DNA of 64,000 nt, from NCBI RefSeq assembly GCF_002018875.1, contig NZ_MVOL01000007.1, positions 186,001 through 250,000 on the forward strand, written 5' to 3'. Both the position numbers and the translations under genes were made by a program. Below, in pieces: positions 25,777-33,363 of the stretch (positions within the stretch are counted from its first letter, which is position 1; each line of letters opens with the position of its first letter). Under the pieces are notes generated by a model. The model made no database searches, had not been told where the DNA came from, and saw only the letters and a list, made by a program, of their open reading frames with translations. Source of the DNA: Pseudomonas sp. MF4836 (GTDB lineage: Bacteria > Pseudomonadota > Gammaproteobacteria > Pseudomonadales > Pseudomonadaceae).

Positions 25777-27063
25777 TTATTCCAGATGGGCCCAGGTCAT
25801 GCGGAACGAGGCACCGCCCCACTCCGAATCACCGACTTCGACATGCCCGCCATGGGATTGCGAGACCCGCCGCACCAGAGCCAGGCCCAGGCCAAAGCCG
25901 CCGGTGCGCCGATCGCGGCTGGCATCGAGGCGGGAAAAGGGTTCAAAGACCTTCTCCCGCCCGTCGATCGGCACCCCGGGCCCGTCGTCGTTGACCCGCA
26001 CTTCATAACCGTCGCCCTGGCGCACCAGCGACACCTCGACCCGCTGTTCGGCATAGCGAATCGCGTTGCGCAGCAGGTTGATCACGGCCCGCGCCATAAA
26101 CCGTGGCTCGATGCGGATCGAATCGACCTGGCAGGTGCGAACCCGCAGTTGCACCCCGGCCGCCTCGGCCTCCAGGGCAACACTGCCCACCACACTGTCG
26201 AGCCAACTGTGGGCCTGGATATCTTCGCGCTTGATCACCGTGGCCCCGCGTTCGAGGCTGGCATAGGTCAGCAGCTCGGAAACCATTTCCTCCAGCTCGC
26301 CGAGGTCCGAGTACATATCGGCGATCAGCTCGCGGTTTTCCCGGGGGTCGGGTTGCTGCCGGAGCTGGTCGAGTTCAAAGGACAACCGGGCAATCGGCGT
26401 GCGCAGCTCGTGGGACACCGCGTTGGTCAGCTCGCGCTGGTTGGCGATCAGGCCCTCGATGCGCCCGGCCATGCGGTTGAAGTGCTCGGCCAGGTCACGG
26501 ATGTTCGAGCGCCGCGACAGGTGCAGGCGCGTGCCCAGGTCGTTGTTGCCAAAACGCTCGGCGGCCAGCCGCAGCTGCTCCAGGTCCCGCCAGTGCGGGC
26601 GCACCCAGAAGTACAGGACGATGCCCACCAACGCGCCGAGCAAGGCATAGGCGGCGATGGTGTAGAGGATGGTCAGCGAGGGTTCTTCCGGCAGCTTGAT
26701 GCTCAGCAGCTGCGGGCCGCCGTCGATGTTGGCGATGAACTCGGTGAAGGTCTGGCGCACCACCAGCTGGTTGCTGTCCAGCAGCGCCTGCTCCCGGGCG
26801 CTGAGGCCCAGTTCAGCGGCCTGCACCAGCTTCAATTGCAAGCCATAGTGCGGCTTGAGCTGTTCCAGTTGCTGCTCGCGCCCCTGGCTGTCGTAGGGCC
26901 GCAGTTTCTCCGTCAGGCTGTAGGCCGGGCCGCGTACCGCATCACGGTTATAGGCTTCCAGCGGGTCACTGAGCACCGTGGTGAAGATATGGTCGACCGC
27001 CGTGATGGCCCCGGCAAAACCAATGGCCAGGACAATGTACAAGCCCAGGAAAAGCCGCAGCAT
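25777..27063 (-). CDS. rstB: Sensor histidine kinase RstB
   Basis: A 428-residue membrane histidine kinase: N-terminal helix (MLRLFLGLYIVLAIGFAGAI), periplasmic loop of about 135 residues, second helix (LTILYTIAAYALLGALVGIVLY), HAMP, then HisKA with the phospho-acceptor in AVSHELRTPIARL and HATPase with NLLRNAIRYA, DDGPGVP and GFGLGLALV. Size and layout match RstB, the partner of RstA. It starts on the base after the rstA stop. The signal sensed is not known in pseudomonads; in enterics RstB is in the PhoPQ network. Confidence 0.87.
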   Translation of the reverse strand: MLRLFLGLYIVLAIGFAGAITAVDHIFTTVLSDPLEAYNRDAVRGPAYSLTEKLRPYDSQGREQQLEQLKPHYGLQLKLVQAAELGLSAREQALLDSNQLVVRQTFTEFIANIDGGPQLLSIKLPEEPSLTILYTIAAYALLGALVGIVLYFWVRPHWRDLEQLRLAAERFGNNDLGTRLHLSRRSNIRDLAEHFNRMAGRIEGLIANQRELTNAVSHELRTPIARLSFELDQLRQQPDPRENRELIADMYSDLGELEEMVSELLTYASLERGATVIKREDIQAHSWLDSVVGSVALEAEAAGVQLRVRTCQVDSIRIEPRFMARAVINLLRNAIRYAEQRVEVSLVRQGDGYEVRVNDDGPGVPIDGREKVFEPFSRLDASRDRRTGGFGLGLALVRRVSQSHGGHVEVGDSEWGGASFRMTWAHLE

Positions 27064-27771
27064 CTAAAGCTCCCACGCGAACGGATTGAACAGATAGCCC
27101 TTGCCCCAGATGGTCTTGATGCACAGCGGCTCGCGCGGGTTGTCCTTGAGCTTGGCCCGCAGCTTGCTGATATAGACGTCGACGCTGCGGTTGAGGCCGT
27201 CGAAGGCGATCCCGCGCATGCGGTTGAGAATGTCGTCCCGCGACAGGATCTTGCCCGCCGAGCTGGCCAGCAGCCACAGCAGTTCGAACTCCATGGTGGT
27301 CAGCTCGATCCCTTCGCCTTCAAGGCGCACTTCGCGGCAACTGCGATCGATGCTCAGGCTGCCGAACTCCAAGTTGCCGCGCGCCGGCGCCTCGGGCACC
27401 TGGCGCCGTTGCAGGGCGCGCAGGCGAGCCAGCAGCACCGGCGGCTTGATCGGCTTGATCACATAATCGTCGGCGCCGGACTCCAGACCCAGGATGTGGT
27501 CCAGGTCATCTTCCTTGGCGGTGAGGATCACGATCGGGGTGTCGGACACCGCGCGGATTTCCCGGCACACGTGCAGCCCGCTCTGCCCCGGCAGCATCAG
27601 GTCGAGGACGACGATTTTCGGCTTGAACTCAAGGAACGCGGCCAGCGCCACGTCGCCGCGATGCACGGTGCGGACTTCAAATCCGTGCTGGCAAAGGAAG
27701 TGCGCGATCAGCCCGGCGAGCTTTTCGTCATCCTCCACCAGCAATACTTTGCCAAGACCCAGGTTATCCAT
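27064..27771 (-). CDS. rstA: Response regulator RstA (OmpR family)
   Basis: A 235-residue OmpR-type regulator. The receiver has the acidic pair VEDDEKLAGL, phospho-acceptor Asp in IVVLDLMLPGQSG (about residue 56) and the Lys of DDYVIKPIKP. The winged helix ends in KTIWGKGYLFNPFAWEL, the C-terminal signature of RstA. Its stop codon is immediately followed by the rstB start. Position upstream of the MoxR-bpX operon on the same strand makes it a candidate regulator of that operon, though this is only inferred. Confidence 0.9.
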   Translation of the reverse strand: MDNLGLGKVLLVEDDEKLAGLIAHFLCQHGFEVRTVHRGDVALAAFLEFKPKIVVLDLMLPGQSGLHVCREIRAVSDTPIVILTAKEDDLDHILGLESGADDYVIKPIKPPVLLARLRALQRRQVPEAPARGNLEFGSLSIDRSCREVRLEGEGIELTTMEFELLWLLASSAGKILSRDDILNRMRGIAFDGLNRSVDVYISKLRAKLKDNPREPLCIKTIWGKGYLFNPFAWEL

Positions 27772-27809
27772 AAGTACCCGTCTGCGACCCGCCCATTTTC
27801 AGTGCGCGC

Positions 27810-27815
27810 ATTATA
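27810..27815 (-). promoter_or_regulatory. -10 element of rstAB
   Basis: A perfect TATAAT on the minus strand about 39 bases before the rstA ATG. The -35 region is poor, which would fit an activator-dependent promoter. Confidence 0.35.
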
Positions 27816-27852
27816 GGGCCCAACAGGTGAATCCACGGCTACGCCAATACGC

Positions 27853-27874
27853 AAAAACCGGCCATTGCGGCCGG
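27853..27874 (-). terminator. Rho-independent terminator of miaE
   Basis: CCGGCC/GGCCGG stem (27858-27863 with 27869-27874) around a 5-nt loop, followed on the minus strand by TTTTT. Confidence 0.8.
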
Positions 27875-27946
27875 CTTTGCGCGAACTTTCATTCTTTTAA
27901 GAGTTTTTTACAATTTGCCTGTTTTTTTACACGGACCCGATCCGTT

Positions 27947-28552
27947 TTACAGAGTAGGCACGCCGCTGTGGAAGCGGAACTCGACGTCCGGCGACTCGAT
28001 CAGTTCCTGCTCCGCCGCGCGCACCCGCTCGATGACCTGGGCGATGTCCTTGGCGTCACCGTACTGGTAGGCCAGCTTCAGGTAACCCTGGAAGTGCCGG
28101 GCCTCGCTCTTGAGCAGGCCGAAATAGAACGTGCCCAACTCTTCGTCCAGGTGCGGCACCAGGGCCTCGAAACGCTCGCAGCTGCGAGCTTCGATAAAGG
28201 CCCCGACCACCAGGGTGTCCACCAGCTTTACCGGCTCGTGGCTGCGCACCACCTTGCGCAGGCCCGAGGCATAACGCCCGGCCGACAGCTGGCGCAGCTC
28301 GATCTTGCGCTTTTTCATCAGGCGCATGACCTGCTCGTGGTGCACCAGCTCTTCACGCGCCAGGCGCGACATCAGGTTGATCAGGTCGACATGGGAGTGG
28401 TACTTGGCGATCAGGCTCAGGGCGGTGCTGGCGGCCTTGAACTCGCAGTTCTTGTGGTCGATGAGCAGGGTTTCCTGATCCGCCAGCGCGGCCTGGACCC
28501 AGCCATCCGGGGTGCGGCAGCCGAGGAACTCGTGAATTTCCGGCAGACTCAT
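27947..28552 (-). CDS. miaE: tRNA-(ms2io6A37) hydroxylase MiaE
   Basis: A 201-residue ferritin-like diiron oxygenase that hydroxylates the isopentenyl chain of ms2i6A at tRNA position 37. Iron ligands fit the E/ExxH pattern: EFKAAS, LAREELVHHEQV, FIEARSCERFEAL and LKSEARHFQGYL. Length and start are those of pseudomonad MiaE. The reaction needs oxygen, and it is divergent from an Anr-boxed stress gene, so the shared promoter region may respond oppositely to oxygen (inference). Ends at a good terminator. Confidence 0.93.
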   Translation of the reverse strand: MSLPEIHEFLGCRTPDGWVQAALADQETLLIDHKNCEFKAASTALSLIAKYHSHVDLINLMSRLAREELVHHEQVMRLMKKRKIELRQLSAGRYASGLRKVVRSHEPVKLVDTLVVGAFIEARSCERFEALVPHLDEELGTFYFGLLKSEARHFQGYLKLAYQYGDAKDIAQVIERVRAAEQELIESPDVEFRFHSGVPTL

Positions 28553-28696
28553 AGCTGCATTTCCAGCGGGGCAAAGGACTCACAAGGCAGGGCGGCGGCA
28601 ATATCACGGGTCAATAACATGAGGCTCACGGACAAAAGGTTCACGGCGAAGGGCGCCGATTATACCGGCCGCGCCACAGACCACCAGTCGCGCCGC

Positions 28697-28739
28697 TTGA
28701 TGTGCATCAACATCCTGCCCGGTGCGCAGCAACTATAGT
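28697..28739 (+). promoter_or_regulatory. Anr/FNR box and -10 of the universal stress protein gene
   Basis: TTGAT-GTGC-ATCAA at 28697-28710 is a perfect Anr/FNR half-site pair. TATAGT at 28734-28739 is the -10. The box centre is about 42 bases before the predicted start of transcription, the class II activator position. Confidence 0.8.
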
Positions 28740-28777
28740 TGTGCAGGCACGCCCTCATCCCTTCTGGAGATCCCGAC

Positions 28778-29641
28778 ATGCAAGCCATCCGCAGCATCCT
28801 GGTGGTTATCGAGCCCGAGCATTCCGAAAGCCTCGCGCTCAAGCGCGCCAAGCTGATCGCCGGGGTGACCCAGGCCCACCTGCACCTGCTGGTCTGCGAT
28901 AAAAAGCACGAGCATTCGGCGCTGCTCAGCGTGCTCAAGAGCAGCCTGTCGAGCGAGGGCTACAGCGTGACCACCGAGCAGGCCTGGAATGACAGCCTGC
29001 ACCAGACCATCATCGACGTGCAGCAGGCCGAGGGCTGTGGCCTGGTGATCAAGCAGCACTTTGCCGACAACCCGCTGAAAAAGGCCCTGCTCACCCCTGC
29101 CGACTGGAAGCTTCTGCGCTACTGCCCGACCCCGGTGCTGCTGGTCAAGACCTCCAAGCCCTGGGCCGGCCAGGTGATCCTGGCGGCCATCGACGTCGGC
29201 AACACCGACGGCGAACACCGCGCCCTGCACAACAGCATCGTCGACCACGGCTTCGACATCGCCAGCCTGGCCAAGGCCCGGCTGCATGTGATCAGCGCCC
29301 ACCCCTCGCCCATGCTGTCGGCGGCCGACCCGGTGTTCCAACTCAAGGAAACCATCGAGGCGCGCTACCGCGAGCAGTGCAAGGCGTTCCAGGCCGAATT
29401 CGACATCGACGACGCGCACCTGCATATCGAAGAAGGCCCGGCGGATGTGCTGATCCCCCACACCGCCCACCAGTTGCAGGCGGCGGTGACCATCATCGGC
29501 ACCGTGGCACGCACCGGGCTGTCGGGCGCCCTGATCGGCAATACCGCGGAAGTGGTGCTCGATTCCCTGGAAAGCGACGTGCTGGTGCTCAAGCCGCAGG
29601 AAATGATGGACCACCTGGAGGAGTTGGCGGCCAAGGGCTGA
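28778..29641 (+). CDS. Universal stress protein, tandem UspA domains
   Basis: A 287-residue protein with two UspA domains in tandem, UspE-like. The first starts IRSILVVIEPEHSESLALKRA; the second starts WAGQVILAAIDVGNTD and ends with the nucleotide-binding-like GTVARTGLSGALIGNTAEVVL (G-2x-G-9x-G(S/T) type). Start ATG at 28778 with TGGAG upstream. The perfect Anr box upstream predicts induction at low oxygen, as for other pseudomonad Usp proteins needed for anaerobic survival. Cytoplasmic. Followed by a REP pair. Confidence 0.93.
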   Translation: MQAIRSILVVIEPEHSESLALKRAKLIAGVTQAHLHLLVCDKKHEHSALLSVLKSSLSSEGYSVTTEQAWNDSLHQTIIDVQQAEGCGLVIKQHFADNPLKKALLTPADWKLLRYCPTPVLLVKTSKPWAGQVILAAIDVGNTDGEHRALHNSIVDHGFDIASLAKARLHVISAHPSPMLSAADPVFQLKETIEARYREQCKAFQAEFDIDDAHLHIEEGPADVLIPHTAHQLQAAVTIIGTVARTGLSGALIGNTAEVVLDSLESDVLVLKPQEMMDHLEELAAKG

Positions 29642-29670
29642 AAAGCCTGTTAGCGCGGGCATTGCGCTCT

Positions 29671-29803
29671 TGTGGCGAGGGAGCTCGCTCCCGCACGGGC
29701 GCGCAGCGGCCGTAAATGAGGGCGCGGCGGTGGGTCAGGCAGCTTGACGTGACAGGGTTGGGGCCTGTTGCACAGGCCAGCGGGAGCAAGCTCCCTCGCC
29801 ACA
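29671..29803. repeat. REPIN: inverted pair of REP elements
   Basis: TGTGGCGAGGGAGCTCGCTC at 29671 and its inverted partner at 29780-29803 (ending GCTCCCTCGCCACA) flank about 85 bases. This is the common fluorescens-group REP. A third, shorter CCTCGCCACAG follows at 29812. Confidence 0.85.
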
Positions 29804-29830
29804 GCAAATCCCCTCGCCACAGGTGTTCAC

Positions 29831-30301
29831 TCAGGCGCCAAATGCGTCCTTGAGAAACCCCGGCGCGATGTAGCGCTGGTAGTGGGCTTCCGACAACAGG
29901 AAGAATTCCCGATCAATGGCATCGCGCAGTTCCGGCAGGCTCCAGTCGCGGAACTCCGGCAGCAACACCATCCCGTAGGCATCCAGCTGGCTGATGACCC
30001 GCGCCCCACGGGCGATCAACTGGTAGGCCCAGCAGTATTGCGACTGGTGCGGCACAAAGCGGATCTTGCGCGCCTCCAGCTGCCCGCGCAGGCGCTGGGC
30101 GTCGAAAATCTCCAGTTTGCCGGCCATCACCTGCACCAGCAGCTGTTCCAGACGCAGCCACACCGCGCGTTTTTCTTCCTCGTTGTAGCCATTCCAGTGA
30201 ATCACTTCATGGTGGAAGCGCTTGCAGCCACGGCACACCAAATCACCGTAGACAGTGGAGCAGAGGCCGACGCAGGGAGTCTTGATAGTCTGATTGGGCA
30301 T
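29831..30301 (-). CDS. DUF1289 domain-containing protein
   Basis: A 156-residue protein. The N-terminal TPCVGLCSTVYGDLVCRGCKR, with four Cys, is the DUF1289 signature and may bind an iron-sulfur cluster or zinc. The rest is alpha-helical with no known motif. Start ATG at 30301. Divergent from the acnB leader region. Function unknown. Confidence 0.88.
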   Translation of the reverse strand: MPNQTIKTPCVGLCSTVYGDLVCRGCKRFHHEVIHWNGYNEEEKRAVWLRLEQLLVQVMAGKLEIFDAQRLRGQLEARKIRFVPHQSQYCWAYQLIARGARVISQLDAYGMVLLPEFRDWSLPELRDAIDREFFLLSEAHYQRYIAPGFLKDAFGA

Positions 30302-30388
30302 AGGTAGGGAGTACGCGGAAAAGCAAAACAGGAGCGCATGTTAGCCCTTTGTCTAACATTGATCACCCCTCAAACTTCGGGGCCTAAC

Positions 30389-30417
30389 TTACCTTTAAAT
30401 TTTTTTTCCCGTAGAAT
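30389..30417 (+). promoter_or_regulatory. acnB: Sigma-70 promoter of acnB and its leader RNA
   Basis: TTACCT at 30389-30394, 17 bases, TAGAAT at 30412-30417. Predicted start near 30424, about 285 bases before the acnB start codon. Confidence 0.6.
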
Positions 30418-30449
30418 CAGCCAGCCTTTTTAGGCGCCAATGTCCGTTT

Positions 30450-30588
30450 GAAGCTGTTTTCAAAGCGTCACGAGCACAGTCGTTCCTTCAGAACGGTGTT
30501 GGCGAAGGGTTTTTCCAGCGGGGAAAAGCCCAACGCCAACCCTCATCAGCTCCCCGTTCTGCAGGCGTAAAACTTTGAAAGCAGCTTC
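30450..30588 (+). ncRNA. Large structured RNA in the acnB 5' leader
   Basis: Nested stems found by eye: 16 bp with one G-T pair (30450-30465 with 30573-30588); 8 bp CAGAACGG/CCGTTCTG (30489-30496 with 30554-30561); 7 bp GTTGGCG/CGCCAAC (30498-30504 with 30534-30540); and 10 bp (30507-30516 with 30522-30531) closing a 5-nt loop. It lies after a good promoter and about 120 bases before acnB. No T-run ends it, so it looks like a cis leader, but a processed small RNA is possible. No known family was recognised. Confidence 0.65.
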
Positions 30589-30709
30589 TGTAAGGAATTG
30601 TCGGTAATTCTGGCTAAGTGGCCCACAACGCCACGCAGCGCATGAGTACGGCAATTTCGGGATGAGCGTCCCGGACACCCATTTGGGACCACTGATGAGG
30701 GTAATAACT

Positions 30710-33310
30710 GTGCTTGAAGCCTACCGCAAACATATCGAAGAGCGTGCAGCCCTGGGTATCGTTCCCCAGCCGCTTAACGCCGAACAAACCGCAGGCCTGG
30801 TCGAGCTGCTGAAAAATCCTCCGGCTGGCGAAGAAGAATTCCTCGTTGACCTGATCACCAACCGCATTCCACCAGGCGTTGACGAAGCTGCTTACGTCAA
30901 GGCCGGTTTCCTGTCTGCCCTGGCCAAGGGCGAAGCCACTTCCCCTCTGATCGACAAGAAACGCGCTGTTGAACTGCTCGGCACCATGCAAGGCGGCTAC
31001 AACATCGTGACCCTGGTCGAACTGCTGGACGACGCCGAGCTGGCGCCGGTCGCTGCCGCCCAACTCAAGCACACCCTGCTGATGTTCGATGCGTTCCACG
31101 ACGTGGCTGAAAAAGCCAAGGCCGGCAACCAGCACGCCAAAGCCGTGATCCAGTCCTGGGCCGACGGCGAGTGGTTCAAGAACCGCCCAACCCTGGCCGA
31201 CAAGATCAGCCTGCGCGTGTTCAAGGTCACCGGCGAAACCAACACCGACGACCTGTCCCCTGCCCCGGATGCCTGGTCCCGCCCTGACATCCCGCTGCAC
31301 GCCCTGGCCATGCTGAAAATGGCTCGCGAAGGCATCGTGCCGGACGAGCAAGGCAAGACCGGCCCGATGAAGCAGATCGAAGAAATGCGCGGCCAAGGCT
31401 TCCCGATCGCCTACGTCGGTGACGTGGTCGGTACCGGTTCGTCGCGTAAGTCGGCCACCAACTCCGTACTGTGGTTCTTCGGCGACGACGTTCCTTACGT
31501 GCCGAACAAGCGCGCTGGCGGCTTCTGCTTCGGCAGCAAGATCGCTCCCATCTTCTACAACACCATGGAAGATGCCGGCGCACTGCCTATCGAGTTCGAC
31601 GTTACCAACATGAACATGGGCGACGTGATCGACCTGTACCCCCATGCTGGCAAAGTCTGCAAACACGGCACCGATGAAGTCCTGACCACCTTCGAAATGA
31701 AGACCCCGGTCCTGTTGGACGAAGTTCGTGCCGGCGGCCGTATCCCGCTGATCATCGGCCGTGGCCTGACCGAGAAAGCCCGTACCGAATTGGGTCTGCC
31801 ACCGTCGGACCTGTTCAAGAAGCCTGAAGCACCGGCTGAAAGCACCAAGGGTTTCACCCTGGCGCAGAAAATGGTCGGCAAGGCGTGCGGCGTAGCAGGC
31901 GTTCGTCCTGGTACTTACTGCGAACCGAAAATGACCACCGTCGGCTCCCAGGACACCACCGGTCCAATGACCCGTGACGAACTGAAAGACCTGGCGTGCC
32001 TGGGCTTCTCCACCGATCTGGTGATGCAGTCGTTCTGCCACACCGCGGCCTATCCAAAGCCGATCGACGTGACCACCCACCACACCCTGCCTGACTTCAT
32101 CATGACCCGTGGCGGTGTATCGCTGCGTCCAGGCGACGGCATCATCCACAGCTGGCTGAACCGCATGCTGCTGCCGGACACCGTCGGCACCGGTGGTGAC
32201 TCCCACACCCGTTTCCCGATGGGCATCTCGTTCCCGGCCGGTTCCGGCCTGGTAGCGTTCGCCGCCGCCACGGGTGTTATGCCACTGGACATGCCGGAAT
32301 CGATCCTGGTGCGCTTCAAGGGCGAAATGCAACCGGGTATCACCCTGCGTGACCTGGTTCACGCCATTCCTTACTACGCGATCCAGGCTGGCCTGCTGAC
32401 CGTAGAAAAGAAAGGCAAGAAGAACGCCTTCTCCGGCCGCATCCTGGAAATCGAAGGCCTGGACAACCTGAGCATCGAACAAGCCTTCGAGCTGTCCGAC
32501 GCCTCGGCCGAACGTTCGGCTGCCGGTTGCACCATCAAGCTGTCGAAAGAGTCGATCACCGAGTACCTGAGCTCCAACATCACCCTGCTGCGCTGGATGA
32601 TCGGCGAAGGCTACGGCGATGCGCGGACCCTGGAACGTCGTGCTCAAGCGATGGAAGCCTGGATCGCCAACCCTGAGCTGATGGTGGCTGATGCCGACGC
32701 CGAATACGCCGAAGTCATCGAAATCGACCTGGCTGAAATCAAGGAGCCTGTGCTCTGCGCGCCGAACGACCCGGACGACGCCCGTCTGCTGTCCAGCGTT
32801 GCTGGCGAGAAGATCGACGAAGTGTTCATCGGTTCGTGCATGACCAACATCGGTCACTTCCGCGCTGCCGGTAAGCTGCTGGATCAGGTCAAGGGCCAGC
32901 TGCCAACCCGTCTGTGGCTGTCGCCGCCGACCAAGATGGACGCTCACCAACTGACCGAAGAAGGCTACTACGGCATCTACGGCAAGGCTGGCGCGCGCAT
33001 GGAAATGCCGGGCTGCTCGCTGTGCATGGGTAACCAGGCACGCGTAGAGCCGAACTCGACCGTTGTGTCGACTTCGACCCGTAACTTCCCGAACCGTCTG
33101 GGTGATGGCGCGAACGTCTACCTGGCTTCGGCCGAGCTGGCGTCGGTGGCTTCGATCCTGGGTCGCCTGCCGACCGTCGAGGAGTACATGGAATACGCCG
33201 CTCAGATCAACACCATGGCCAGCGATGTGTATCGCTACCTGAGTTTTGACCAGATCGCCGAATTCCGTGAGGCTGCCGCGAATGCCAACATTCCGGTGAT
33301 CCAAGCCTAA
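30710..33310 (+). CDS. acnB: Aconitate hydratase B
   Basis: An 866-residue AcnB that interconverts citrate and isocitrate in the TCA cycle; many AcnB proteins also bind mRNA when the cluster is lost. The N-terminal HEAT-like domain (VLEAYRKHIEERAALG) precedes the aconitase domains; the 4Fe-4S Cys are in FIGSCMTNIGHF and PGCSLCMGNQ, and the active-site region includes GGDSHTRFPMGI. The start is the GTG at 30710, matching the usual N-terminus LEAYRKH; an in-frame ATG at 30662 gives extra sequence without family support. GAGG lies upstream. Preceded by a structured leader and followed by a strong terminator. Confidence 0.96.
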   Translation: MLEAYRKHIEERAALGIVPQPLNAEQTAGLVELLKNPPAGEEEFLVDLITNRIPPGVDEAAYVKAGFLSALAKGEATSPLIDKKRAVELLGTMQGGYNIVTLVELLDDAELAPVAAAQLKHTLLMFDAFHDVAEKAKAGNQHAKAVIQSWADGEWFKNRPTLADKISLRVFKVTGETNTDDLSPAPDAWSRPDIPLHALAMLKMAREGIVPDEQGKTGPMKQIEEMRGQGFPIAYVGDVVGTGSSRKSATNSVLWFFGDDVPYVPNKRAGGFCFGSKIAPIFYNTMEDAGALPIEFDVTNMNMGDVIDLYPHAGKVCKHGTDEVLTTFEMKTPVLLDEVRAGGRIPLIIGRGLTEKARTELGLPPSDLFKKPEAPAESTKGFTLAQKMVGKACGVAGVRPGTYCEPKMTTVGSQDTTGPMTRDELKDLACLGFSTDLVMQSFCHTAAYPKPIDVTTHHTLPDFIMTRGGVSLRPGDGIIHSWLNRMLLPDTVGTGGDSHTRFPMGISFPAGSGLVAFAAATGVMPLDMPESILVRFKGEMQPGITLRDLVHAIPYYAIQAGLLTVEKKGKKNAFSGRILEIEGLDNLSIEQAFELSDASAERSAAGCTIKLSKESITEYLSSNITLLRWMIGEGYGDARTLERRAQAMEAWIANPELMVADADAEYAEVIEIDLAEIKEPVLCAPNDPDDARLLSSVAGEKIDEVFIGSCMTNIGHFRAAGKLLDQVKGQLPTRLWLSPPTKMDAHQLTEEGYYGIYGKAGARMEMPGCSLCMGNQARVEPNSTVVSTSTRNFPNRLGDGANVYLASAELASVASILGRLPTVEEYMEYAAQINTMASDVYRYLSFDQIAEFREAAANANIPVIQA

Positions 33311-33328
33311 CGTTGTAAAGCACTGAAG

Positions 33329-33363
33329 AACGCCGCGTATTCCACAATACGCGGCGTTTTTTT
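33329..33363. terminator. Bidirectional rho-independent terminator of acnB
   Basis: A perfect 13-bp stem (33329-33341 with 33346-33358) around CCAC, followed by seven T on the plus strand. It also overlaps the stop region of the SulP gene. Confidence 0.93.

Noticed and set aside
30460..30678. 72-codon minus-strand frame within the acnB leader
   Set aside because: No ribosome site; the base sequence is explained by the RNA stems.
30614..33304. 896-codon open frame opposite acnB
   Set aside because: Antisense shadow of a well-recognised AcnB gene; no family motif.
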